A stretch of DNA of 64,000 nt from contig WHUZ01000021.1 of the NCBI GenBank assembly GCA_015179045.1, positions 724,037 to 788,036 of the forward strand, given 5' to 3'. Of this stretch, positions 41,725 through 51,479 are shown piece by piece. Source of the stretch: Kalaharituber pfeilii (lineage: Eukaryota; Ascomycota; Pezizomycetes; Pezizales; Pezizaceae). The position numbers were made by a program, and so were the translations under genes. The first letter of the stretch is position 1, and each line of letters starts with the position of its first letter. The notes beneath the pieces were generated by a model. It was not told the origin of the DNA. It worked only from the letters and a program-made list of their open reading frames with translations, and ran no database searches.

Positions 41725-43350
41725 ATGGCAGCTGCACGAGATGATTCCATGGAGGTTACCTCCCCACTTGGCAACCAGCCCTTTGAAGAACTGGAGGACT
41801 TAGTTCATGGATCTGCAGAAGCAGACCCAGAATACGAATCTGCCGATGCCCCACCGAGTACCTATGCGCCTGGACTATTACCAGAAGCTCAAATCCTATT
41901 GGCGATTGAACCCTCGCGAGAACCTCCACAAGTAACGCAGCATGTCTAGTTTCAGCCGCTGCACCCTCAGGGACAACAATACCTTCCGCAGCAAAGCTAC
42001 TCATCACCATACCTGCCGCTGTAACCAGCTCTGGTTTTTCCCCAAATTTCGGCAGTTCAATCACCAAAACCAAGAAGATCACTCACACGAATATTTGAAT
42101 CTATAATAGGGTCCTCATCCTCGTCCAAGGGAAAAGCTGCAGCTCCCAGAGCTCTCACACCGGCTCCAGAGCCAGTAAAGAAGGTGGCGGCTGCCTACAA
42201 AGAAACACAGAGAATGGCAGAGTTTCGAAAGACTGCCAATAAAACAGTTCAGAAGCTAAAAGAAGCTACTGAGCAAACCTCCGGTGAAGCTCAAAAGGCA
42301 CTCACTGACATGGCTAACTTTACGATCCAGTATGCCTAACAAAGAAAGGAGGACCAGAATACCACTAGACACAACATAGGAGTCCTAACAAACAACCTCC
42401 TAGGCTAAAGGCAACAGCAGTATAATGACTTCGACACCCAGTTACAACAACAATGGACTGGCCTAGATGCTCAGTTTTCGGCTGCTCTCAAAACCTAAAA
42501 GGACGAGTTAAAAAGGGAATTTATTAACCAAATTAACCCCCTTATCGATAACTATAATAAAGTGGTAATGACACTTCAAGCCTTAGTGGACCTTGCCCAA
42601 TCAAAGAAGCCGAGTATAGCTAAACACTCTGGAAATACTCCTCCGCATCTGGCTCCTCTTGCTCCTCCCGGTAGTGACCTACCTCCTCCTCCTAGTCCTT
42701 GTAGTAGCGGCGGTGGCGGCAGCCCTCCTCTTGGTGGATATCGACCTCCGCCTAGAGATCCATCTCCACCCCGACGAGAACCGACTGTTCCTCTACGAGT
42801 CAATATACTAACCTTTGACAGTAGATGGGACAAGGTTAATGACTTTTTCCACTAACTCCACTCATACTTCCGGATGACTGGAGCCGATAGCCATCAACTC
42901 AGGCTTGACCAGCTCACCCAGTGTATAGAAGGAAAAGCATCAGACTGGTGGCACGATACTAAGGACACAGTAGCAACCTGGACAGAAGCCGAAGTGCTCA
43001 TTGGGGCTGCATACTCCAACCCTCAGGAAACCACCTAAGCCATTCAGAAACTCTAAAGGGTCAAGCATATCGGAACTATAATTTACTTTTTTATCGAGAT
43101 CGATGGGCTTAACCGACTAGCCAAGGTAGTAAAAGTACTAGAACAAGTCCTCATCGCCATTGTCATGCCGAACCTCAAGACTCTAGTCCAGAGTCTAATG
43201 GCAGGGCACCTTCAGGTGATGAAGAACTGGAAAGAATTCAAAGAACTCGCTATCTCAATTGCTGGCTATGCTACCACATCGGCAAAAAAAAAAAATCGCC
43301 CTGAAGCGCCCGGGGTCCTAAAAACCCCACAAGCACCTCGTATGCCCTAG
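41725..43350 (+). pseudogene. G3 gag with CpA-to-TpA stop codons
   Basis: One reading frame can be followed from MAAARDDSMEVTSPLG through QRMAEFRKTANKTVQKLKEA, a proline/glycine linker (near 42660-42800) and a retrotransposon gag domain (NILTFDSRWDKVNDFFH, LRLDQLTQCIEGKASDWWHD, AYSNPQETT). It ends near VMKNWKEFKELAISIAGYAT. It carries at least eight in-frame stops, most of them TAA where a CAA codon fits the context. That pattern matches C-to-T change at CpA. The knuckle part of this gag probably lies at 46280-46400 after an insertion. Confidence 0.75.
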
Positions 43351-43399
43351 ATGAAAACATTTCACCTCTTCTCAGCGCCATGTCGCGCTAAAAGTGAGG

Positions 43400-44640
43400 C
43401 TACTATGACCAATTGTGTCTCAGCGGCAGCATGATACTATTAGCACGCCAAGATACCAAAATACATTTGAATTTGTAGCAACATATATGGAAAAGATGCG
43501 CAGTATTGCGTATTAGATTGTTCACACTTATGTCTTCTATTCAACGTACAGTATGTGCTTCTAACATCTACCTATTTATAGACATGAGCTGCTAGCAAAT
43601 TGTGCGAGTATTAAGGTTGCTTATTATCATAACACGTATCCATAACTTAGATTCCTTATCACATGGAATTACTTTATACCATAATCTCAATTCATGTGCT
43701 ATCCTTCACACATGGCAGCCTCACGTGGTATGTCCCGTGATGCTCGTTGCATAATCTTCAACCGAATTTAGTTTCCAACTTGCCAAGTTGATTATTTCAT
43801 AATCATGAAATTGCTGAGTAAAAAAATGCTATGAAAACTATACTATGAAAGAAGTGCGTGGCCATTGCGCTGCTGCTGCGACATCCGCACCCTATATTAC
43901 TTACCCTGCCATGGTGGAAAGCTGCATGTAGGGTCACGTGAATTTAAAAAAAAAAAAACCCCCTATGTTACAAAGTTGGTAAATGCAGAGCGTTATGGTG
44001 CCGGAAGTTAAAAGCGGGCATGGAAATTGCGATACAACCAACCCATCGCAAAACCTATCAACAACCACAATATGGCATGGATTAAGGTAGAAATATCAAA
44101 AATCCGTAGTATTTGAGACGCTCTATCACTCTATGATTTTTTCATGGCGAAATCTTTATTCGTTGTAAAACTGATAAGGTTCAAAAGTTTGTTACTTAGC
44201 AAATCTGCCAGAAAAGGCCTCTGTACCATATTGATGGCCATCTTTATATACCTGCATAATACGGAGGCACTTATTATAATAACGCCAAATAGAGATATCT
44301 GAAATAGAAAAAAAGAGCCTTGGGTATAGTTTCTCATAAACCTGCTGAAGAATACTCACAGTTCTCATGAGTATATTTTTTTGCTGCACTCAAAAATAGC
44401 TCTATAAAATTCAATTCACAATGAAATCGAAGGTAAAATAAAACAATATGCCCCTGTGCCTCAATCATTTCTTGTAACTTACTCTTTTACTCTCTGAAAT
44501 CTCGCTCATTTGCTAGTAAACGACGTGCACAGTAGATTGTGACTGTGTAAGCGACCATATAAGCGACCATCAGGGGCGATTGCTCACAATTCTTACCAGC
44601 AAATTGACATATATGGTACTACTTACTCATGTGGGCTGGC
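43400..44640. other. Unassigned sequence interrupting G3 gag
   Basis: No gene is supported. A LINE-B tail sits at 43898-43958. An inverted pair GTGCCGGAAGTTAARAGCGG (43999 and, reversed, about 44655) suggests a small inverted-repeat element. GTAAATGCAGAGCGTTA near 43978 and the AAAAAGACACTTAACTAGCG stretch near 44692 resemble the solo LTR family of 10639. Confidence 0.4.
43898..43958 (+). mobile_element. LINE-B tail stub
   Basis: ACCCTGCCATGGTGGAAAGC, TGTAGGGTCACGTGAATT, poly(A). CCCTAT words on both sides may be a short TSD. Confidence 0.75.
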
Positions 44641-44737
44641 AATGTTACAATATGTCCGCTCTTAACTTCCGGCACTATACCGTCCGCTAGACCAAAAAGA
44701 CACTTAACTAGCGATACCTCTGCAGAGCTCATATAGT

Positions 44738-45500
44738 ACTAGTGGTTATCAGTTATGCGTTACGTTACGTTATACTAGATAACATAATATAAGCAAATGC
44801 TCTTATTGGCTGATTTCGTTAGCTGAAACTACCGATTTTCATTACGCAACGTAACGATGATCACGTTGCCAAATCATCGCGTAACCACCATAACTTTGTG
44901 TAACTCTGGGTAACGACAAGATATGCAACCTGTTTTTGGCTAAGGCCAGGGGTATCTGACTGGTTTTTTATCTAAATCAGCAAGATTTGAACAACAGATG
45001 TATATACATAATACGTCTTAAATCTACCACTTCATGAGTATACCCAATCTACTGAAAGCTCTCCACAAGTTGCTTAAAACTAGGTCGCTGCATTCTGAAT
45101 AAACTCTTGAAAGCAGACTCTGGATATTCTTCAATTACAGTATCCAGAACGTCAAAGTTATGACTTCCAGCAGACCCATACTTCCGCGAATAGAGATAAC
45201 GGTGGTTAGAAACTATGAAATCAAGCATAAGCAGGTCTTCTAACAGCTCATAGTCATGCTCATCCTCTTCAGAATCAAGTAACATAGACATAGCATAAGT
45301 CTCGATGACGGTTGTGACCGCCTGTTTAATTTGGGCCTTCTCCGAGCTGCGGGGCATGGTGATATTACGGATGTGATGATTTGCAATGGTAACGTTGGTT
45401 ACGTGGGAGAAATCAGCTACTGCCCTCTTATTCAGGCTTAGTTGATTGACATAGGTTACCTAACATAACGTAACGTAACGCATAACTGATAACCACTACT
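44738..45500. mobile_element. Harbinger-type non-autonomous element
   Basis: Perfect 33-bp inverted ends (AGTGGTTATCAGTTATGCG, TTACGTTACGTTAT) lie at 44741-44773 and 45465-45497. They are flanked by a 3-bp repeat ACT. A 3-bp duplication is typical of PIF/Harbinger elements. The 757-bp interior holds only a short piece of transposase-like coding sequence. Confidence 0.82.
45049..45357 (-). pseudogene. N-terminal piece of a Harbinger-like nuclease
   Basis: 102 residues: DEHDYELLEDLLMLDFIVSN, then YPESAFKSLFRMQRPSFKQL. The second segment resembles the part just before the DDE domain in fungal PIF/Harbinger nucleases (…F+..FRM.R.SF..L…). The catalytic domain is missing. Confidence 0.55.
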
Positions 45501-45509
45501 AATTTCATG

Positions 45510-45660
45510 TGCGCGCACTCAACATGCTCAATATGCTCAATGTGCCCAATATGCTCTACATCTCATATGCGCACTCAACATGCTCAACATACTCAATATG
45601 CTTAACATGCTCAATATGCTCACTATGCTCACATGCACTCAATATGTTCAATATCTCCTA
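45510..45660. repeat. ATGCTCAA-type microsatellite
   Basis: Degenerate repeats of CTCAATATG and CTCAACATG. Confidence 0.8.
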
Positions 45661-45663
45661 CGC

Positions 45664-45980
45664 GCACTGAGGAGGCGAAAAAGATCGCAGCTTCGGGAGC
45701 ACTACCACCCGCACCGCCGTCACCTGCACCGGCACCACCATCACCAAAAACACCACCCCCGTCGCCACCCAAGATCAGGAGGAAGCTTACCGGCGATACT
45801 GGGCCCGAAAGGCCTCCCCACAAACCACTTCACCAATCACTGCAGATGCTACCACCAAGGGAGGAGCCGGCATCATCATACACGGGATCGCGTTGAGGAA
45901 GAATCTGGGGAGGGTTAAACAGTGGCTGGAAGCGGCGAATAAGGAGCTGGGGAAGGTAAAGGGAATTCGCTGGCTTGAAT
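45664..45980 (+). pseudogene. ORF1-only element fragment
   Basis: A proline-rich part (PPAPPSPAPAPPSPKTPPPS) in one frame is followed in another by MRKNLGRVKQWLEAANKELG and KVKGIRWL, the ORF1 C-terminal domain. The copy ends abruptly after RWL without the tail. It is frameshifted and 3'-truncated. Confidence 0.75.
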
Positions 45981-46189
45981 ACCAAGGGAGGTCATCATAT
46001 TACCGCATTTCTCAGGGCGATCCACGAGCAACAGGGTACAACATAGCGCACACGACAGGGATGCGTTGTGACATGTTCCCCAGTTTTTTTCCTGTGCGCC
46101 CTATGCTCTGGGCGCATATGGCGATTTTTTCCTTAATCAAGATGCACCACCTCAACCTCAACTTACTCTGACCCTCACGAAAAAATACC

Positions 46190-46404
46190 AACGTGACAGC
46201 CACCAATCCATCGTCCACTCCCTCAGTATGCCATACCCCTCAGAACCCGAAGAACCACGACAGTGTACCGCCTAAGATCAAACAAGACTGAAGAGTATGG
46301 GGAGAATGTGGAAAGTGTGGAAGAAAGGGTTATGAAGAAAAAGATTGTTGGTTAAGATGGACCTACACTGAGCCTAAAAGCGATAACAAACGAAAGTGGG
46401 ATAC
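46190..46404 (+). pseudogene. Gag zinc-knuckle fragment, probably of G3
   Basis: The frame reads WGECGKCGRKGYEEKDCWLR. This is a CCHC knuckle in which the His position is Tyr (TAT where CAT is expected), a C-to-T change that would abolish zinc binding. The context of stop codons matches the gag at 41725-43350. Confidence 0.6.
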
Positions 46405-46958
46405 TGTTACAGCCCACCTACGTACGCATCGATATCATCCTTTTCTGCAGCCAACAAGTCAAGCCGAGCCGACATGCCAAGTCGGAAGGTGAGACTTTAC
46501 TAATAGCCGACTCGGAAAAGCTTTTTTTTTTTTTTTTTTTATTTCATTACTCGCATGCCGCAACTCGGAAAGGCTTGACCAGCCATCCTAGTCCGGTTGA
46601 TTAGCCCTCTGATAGTTCATTGATATGCCTTCCAATATTAGCATCACTATTGCCACTCTTGCATTCCGGATTCTCTTTCTCATATCGTTATAGTCCTGTA
46701 TTCCCTTTCTATGTCAATTCCCCAGCATATAAGGGCCCCAAGCCCGCCTCTGTAGATAGCTCTTCTTCTCTTTGTCCGTTGTTTTGTTGATCAATAGACC
46801 CGTCTGGTTTCTCATACTCCTCCGCTGCTGCCATTGCCATGACCTCTAGCCGCTGAGCTGCCGCCGCTGCCATAGTCCTCGACCCATAGCCGTTGAACCG
46901 CTGCCAATACCCAAGGTGACTGTACAGACCTCCACCCAGGCCCCCCACCGACGTTACA
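46405..46958 (+). mobile_element. Solo LTR
   Basis: It starts TGTTACAGCCCACC and ends CCGACGTTACA, with a TATA-like CATATAAGGGCCCC at 46728-46741. The flanks GATAC and AACAA do not match, so a TSD is lacking. A minimal LINE stub is nested inside. Orientation is inferred from the TATA-like site. Confidence 0.6.
46510..46576 (-). mobile_element. Minimal LINE-A stub (39 bp)
   Basis: Between ACTCGGAAAAGCTT (46510-46523) and ACTCGGAAAGGCTT (46563-46576) lie only a T run and ATTTCATTACTCGCATGCCG. Confidence 0.9.
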
Positions 46959-46964
46959 ACAACA

Positions 46965-47235
46965 ATTAGTTCTTTTTTAATTATACTATATTTTAACTAG
47001 TAATATAGAAAACTTATACTATAATCCTTTTACTTCTAAAAGTAACTTATTAATTTATATTATTATTTTACTTACTAAACTACTCTATATTGTATTTCAT
47101 ATTTACTAATACTTATAAAGTTACTTTTTCTCATATTTTGCTCTAGAAATAGAAATTATATATAAAGACAAAAATAAAATAAAGATATTCAAATAAATTT
47201 ATTTTCTTCAAATATAGGTATAATACTGACTTTGG
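46965..47235. other. AT-rich tract
   Basis: About 260 bp of nearly pure AT next to the solo LTR. No gene. Confidence 0.6.
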
Positions 47236-47811
47236 TTTATAAAGATCACGATTCTACTTACATTGCATGAGACAGTCTATATGCATTCTATGGCTACCAA
47301 ATATCACCTTGACATACTCACATTCAGTGCTAACCGCCAGTGGTTGCCTTCTCACTTGTAGTAAGGAACTATGCACTTGCTGAGAGTACCGCCGCCGCAG
47401 TCAATTTGTCAGCGTTACTCGCAGCCATACCTTCCCTTTGTGAGTAGACTTTGCTTTTACGTCCGTGCTGTGAATAGTTTGACTTACCCCGCATTACTTC
47501 GTTCTGTGTCCGGTGACCTAGACGACAGCATGGGAGTTGCCTGTTACACAACATTAGTCTTGGCACCCCTGATATCTGTTCTCCGCCCTGCCCTGCGAAG
47601 CAAAAGTAGACACCTGAATGAAAGATTAAAATCATTGTGATATGTCGATAATGACTGGTAACATTCTTTTAACTCCGTAGCATACCACTTGCAGCTTTTG
47701 TATATCAGCGTGCTCATAATTAATGCTACTATTCATTAGCGAGCTGTGTTTTGGGGAGCCAACTGCAGCCTAGGAGCGACCAGGGAAAATCTGCAAGTGC
47801 AGTTAATTGTA
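47236..47811. other. No supported gene
   Basis: Open frames of about 89 residues overlap on both strands (47369-47640) without any recognisable feature. Confidence 0.25.
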
Positions 47812-48055
47812 TTTTTTTCTTATATTAGTACTCGCATGCCGCCCTATGGGCTATGGCAAGGATATAAGTACATAAGAAATAAAGGAAAACTAACGGATAG
47901 TTACATGTAGTGCCCGTAGTGCTCGTGAGTGGATTGTCAGTGTGGTCCCCGTATCCTCTGATGTCTGGGGAATGTACATATGCCAGGAGAAAAGCCAGTG
48001 CTAGTTTACATCCGTCCCCTGTCCCACTCGTACTGGCTGCACTTCAGTTAAGTAG
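47811..48055 (-). mobile_element. ORF1-only element 3' end
   Basis: A T run is followed by ATATTAGTACTCGCATGCCG and CTATGGGCTATGGCAAGG. The flank is shared with the other ORF1-only copies (TAGTTACATGTAGTGCCCG, CCGTCCCCTGTCCCACTCGT, ACTGG). CAGTTAA on both sides may be the TSD. Confidence 0.7.
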
Positions 48056-49199
48056 GAAAGACTGCACCATATACCAGTTGCAGCATCTCAGGGGTCATAT
48101 ATAGCGGCTTGAAGGCAAATATCCATTCCACTGTGACTACTTGTTTAGAATCTAACTAAGCTGGAGCTATCCATTTACGAAATTGCGATCTTCCATGTTC
48201 TGCAATAAATCCAAATCCATACAGCCAACCCTTTGCTGACAACAGGGCGTGATGAGGACGCATCGATAACAGCTTGTACATGGGTTTTGTTGGTAAATCT
48301 AATTCTTACTGTTAATAAGAATATGTGATACTGCGTGTGTTGAGGACGTTCCACAATAGGTCGGCAAGACCAGGCTAATAAGATCGACTTGACTGTCCTG
48401 GATCATGAAATTCTTAGCCTGCAGTAGCCTAGCGGCATAAAACAATCAGGCACTCTAGGCAACCAGGCTATCTAAACCGACTCAATCAGTCCAGTCCAAT
48501 CAGACCAGGCAAGATCGCTCAATTTCAGCCTCGTCCTTGCTTCAGCGGACGGGCTTGCTTCACTAGTCGCCTTGACACTCTTTCTCTTTTCTGAGCAAAA
48601 TACATATTCCTCAGTGCGGAGACACTATCTAGCAAGGATGCCGAGTTAAAGAGAAACAGGTGATATCTGGAATAGAGCCAAAGTGGGCAATTAGTGAAGG
48701 ATACAAGAGGGCAGAGCAGACAGTGACCCGAATCATGTAGATTTATTGAAACATCCCCAACATACTGAGTGGATGCAAATACCTTCTCTAGTTTTCTCAG
48801 CACAATTTCTTGTAAATGGGAGACTGGAACAGCTATTGATCGAGAATGGTGAGCACTCGGAATGCTGATTGTGAACGATGAAATTATAAGACACAAGTGG
48901 GAAGACTGAGGCACGGTGCCTGTCGCTTAAAGTGCCAGAAGGGTGGAAAAAATACAAGAAACTGTATTAGCTGTAAGAGTCCCAAGTTGCACATGATCAG
49001 GAATGAGAATCGGCGATAACAATACAACAATTGGAATGTATATTCAATGGACCTAGATTCCTACTGAGCAATATTACTATCTTCGAAACATGTACATGAT
49101 GTCTTTATATTCACTTGCTGAAGAAGGCGTACGAAGCCCAACTTGACAGAATGTTCCCACGCATGTTCAATGCTGCTCTCGTACATCGATGTCTGCAGC
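48056..49199. other. No confident gene; degenerate GGCC tract (copy 4)
   Basis: A weak GGCC/CAGGC-type tract lies at about 48360-48530. A minus-strand frame at 48525-48914 (129 residues, VLRKLEKVFASTQYVGDVSI) is of unknown meaning. Confidence 0.3.
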
Positions 49200-49283
49200 G
49201 TAGGTAGGTCTTTTTTTTTTTTTTTCATTTCATTAATCGCTTGCCGCCCTGGGGGCATTGGCGATGTTTAAGTAGGTAGGTCT
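49200..49283 (-). mobile_element. LINE-A tail stub, 12-bp TSD
   Basis: The 60-bp element (49212-49271) is flanked by GTAGGTAGGTCT (49200-49211 and 49272-49283). It has poly(T), ATTAATCGCTTGCCGCCC and GGCATTGGCGATG. Confidence 0.93.
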
Positions 49284-49540
49284 AATTTGTAATACCTCAG
49301 GCTGGAGTCAGGCTGATCGTATCAACATGTGGCCAATCTCGCATTCCTCGCTATATAAAAATTCCTTGCTATATACTTGACCGCTCCCTAGGATGTTTCT
49401 GTACAGTCATCAGCAGTCTGTAACTGAGAGTCTAGAAAATGCCGTCATCCTAATAGTACGGGAATGGACAAGCTCGCCGCGAGACAGTGAGAATTTGTGT
49501 AGCTCGGCCAACACTTGCTGCGAGGATACTCACGATAAGT

Positions 49541-49815
49541 ATTTTTTTTTTTTTATATATATCATTACTCGCATACCGCCCTAGGGACTAGGGAGAGATT
49601 AGATATATAAAGGAAAATGAAAATAGGGGAAAAACGTGAAACTATACCCCACCTGCCCGCACCTCCACGCCCCGGAAGGGCTCACTGCCCCGTCCACCCC
49701 AACATAGCCGCCAGCGGGTCCTTCGTCTCCAGAGGTTCTCTCACGGACCCCTGGCCCCCGGCCATCTCTGCTCGCAGACTCTGCATATCGCTTTCCAGCA
49801 AGGACTGTTGTCTTT
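49541..49815 (-). mobile_element. LINE-A 3' end with ORF2 C-terminus
   Basis: A T run and a diverged hairpin (ATTACTCGCATACCGCCC, GGACTAGGGAGAG) are followed on the minus strand by ORF2 C-terminal codons resembling LESDMQSLRAEMAGGQGSV and LETKDPLAAMLGWTGQ-stop. No TSD was seen. Confidence 0.65.
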
Positions 49816-50325
49816 AAATTATTGGATGGAGATGCATGGAGGGAAATGGTGTGCAATCATTCATGATAGCGAAATAACAATTATTCCTATACATAGTCGA
49901 TATTGCTTACCGGACAGGCTAATAAATCTGCCTTACTGGATGAGCTAATTAAATCTGCCCTGCCGAATGGACATATGTTTAATTGGACTTTCTACCGTCC
50001 CTATAGCGCATAAAATTTATGAACAAGAAATATTGATAGTTTGGTGAAGGGTAGATCGGTCTTTATTGCTACTACGAATTCAACCACACCTTTTTGTTTC
50101 AAAAATGCAGACCTTCGGCTTACATACATCAACAAGTGTAAAGGACAGATAATTGGTAGCCTTGAACAAAATGACAACAACCCTAACCAAATGCCTATTG
50201 CACCCACATTGCAATTCCGCTTGAGAAGGTTATCTGTGTCCAATTAAGCACGTGCCAAATAGATCATTTACTATAGTTTGCATACCTCATATATCGATAC
50301 TCACGCCCAAGCCACACTCACAAGG
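49816..50325. other. No confident gene
   Basis: A plus-strand frame (50041-50247, 68 residues, DLRLTYINKCKGQIIGSLEQ) lies here. It may be an unrelated coding remnant or an exon on the opposite strand of the gene below. Confidence 0.25.
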
Positions 50326-50643
50326 TTATGGAGACTCTGCAAAGCTGAATTCCTCAGTAACTGTAGAAAAGAGATCGCCAGGCCAGTGCCCTATGAGTGT
50401 CCCCTTTAAATCGCCGTTAGGGCCTCCTTTCTGGAATGCCATCGTAAGGAAGCTCTCTTTTCTCTCGACACTAACAGTGTCTGTCTCTTTAAGTTCAGAT
50501 AAGTTGGAATAGTATAAGTTGCCCTGAACGCTCCCAGCCATGATGTGGGAAGAGCGGATACTGCCACGGCTGTGAGGAGTCAAGAGCTCGACTTTATAAG
50601 TGTCATGGCCCCCATCACTCGGAGTAAAGACTACCGTAGTCAT
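50326..50643 (-). CDS. Small hypothetical protein (105 residues)
   Basis: ATG 50643 opens MTTVVFTPSDGGHDTYKVEL. The frame is uninterrupted and of ordinary composition (SHIMAGSVQGNLYYSNLSEL, KETDTVSVERKESF, LTMAFQKGGPNGDLKGTLIG). No signal peptide or known domain. A TATA-like CTATAAATA lies about 215 bp upstream (50866-50858 on the minus strand). It sits in a relatively repeat-poor patch, which favours a host gene. Family unknown. Confidence 0.45.
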   Translation of the reverse strand: MTTVVFTPSDGGHDTYKVELLTPHSRGSIRSSHIMAGSVQGNLYYSNLSELKETDTVSVERKESFLTMAFQKGGPNGDLKGTLIGHWPGDLFSTVTEEFSFAESP

Positions 50644-50857
50644 CTGTGTAAATTCGGCATGGATCTATAGATATGTTAGTTTTTTTGAACTAGGTAAGCC
50701 TGACTGGCACAAACACTAACTTCGGGGCTAGACATATTGAGAGGATGCTTGAGGATCTGGAGGTTTCGGTAATTGTGTCGAGATCGATGTATGAGAAGAA
50801 TTGAGAGTTAGACTGCAATAAAAATTAAATGAAGAGTTGAATATCCTTCTACAGTAG

Positions 50858-50866
50858 TATTTATAG
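50858..50866 (-). promoter_or_regulatory. TATA-like box
   Basis: CTATAAATA on the minus strand, upstream of the small gene at 50326-50643. Inferred from position only. Confidence 0.35.
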
Positions 50867-50919
50867 GACGCAGGCAATGCTCTTAAAGTTGTGCTGAACT
50901 TGATTACATCACACCGCCA

Positions 50920-50995
50920 TAGCTGGCCTTACCATAGCGAGAACTGAAAAGTGGGGTTTTGTGATAGATACCAAAAACAAACAATAAAAGCCGCC
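50920..50995 (+). mobile_element. Degenerate LINE-B tail
   Basis: CCTTACCATAGCGAGAACTG, GTGGGGTTTTGTGAT, then an A-rich run with C interruptions. Confidence 0.55.
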
Positions 50996-51257
50996 TTAGC
51001 TATGAAACTGGGCCAGAATGCAGGTAGTGTGGTGCCGAGAAGGAAACGATTTCATACATATGGCACAGGTGCAGGATGTGGACAAACAGGAGTGATACAC
51101 AAGCCACCGATGGCAGGTGAAGCACAAGGGGACCGTTTGGCAGAGCTGATGAGGTGGATAGAGAGGTAGCTTTCAGCCTAGTATTATTCAGGCGAACATT
51201 TTCTTCTATTCCCTTGCTGCTTATTTTCCTATTTCTCCTACTGTATAAAAAAGGCTA

Positions 51258-51445
51258 TGTTTCACCACATCTGATGCATACCACAATTCGACGCACTTTC
51301 CCACCAAAACTGAGTGATTGAGAACCTATATATCACCACGCACAGAACCTACTTTTCTATGCGCCTTTTAAGAGGCTTAAAGTAAGTATCATTCTCAAGA
51401 TCCTGCATCTCTACTTTCAGAAAACCAGTAGTTATGAATGAATTG
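51258..51445 (-). repeat. Mariner-like element end (relic)
   Basis: TTTCACCACATCTGATGCAT, ACCACAATTCGACGCACTTT, CCCACCAAAACTGAG, then ACGCACAGAACCTACTTTTC and TATGCGCCTTTTAAGAGGC. This reproduces the right end of 38361-39883, reversed, for about 190 bp. Confidence 0.8.
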
Positions 51446-51479
51446 TATCTTTGCACATTTTGACATAAGTCTTGACTAT

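Noticed and set aside
46081..46130. Another LINE-A hairpin (GCGCCCTATGCTCTGGGCGC)
   Set aside because: The palindrome is similar in look only; the surrounding tail bases and poly(A) are absent.
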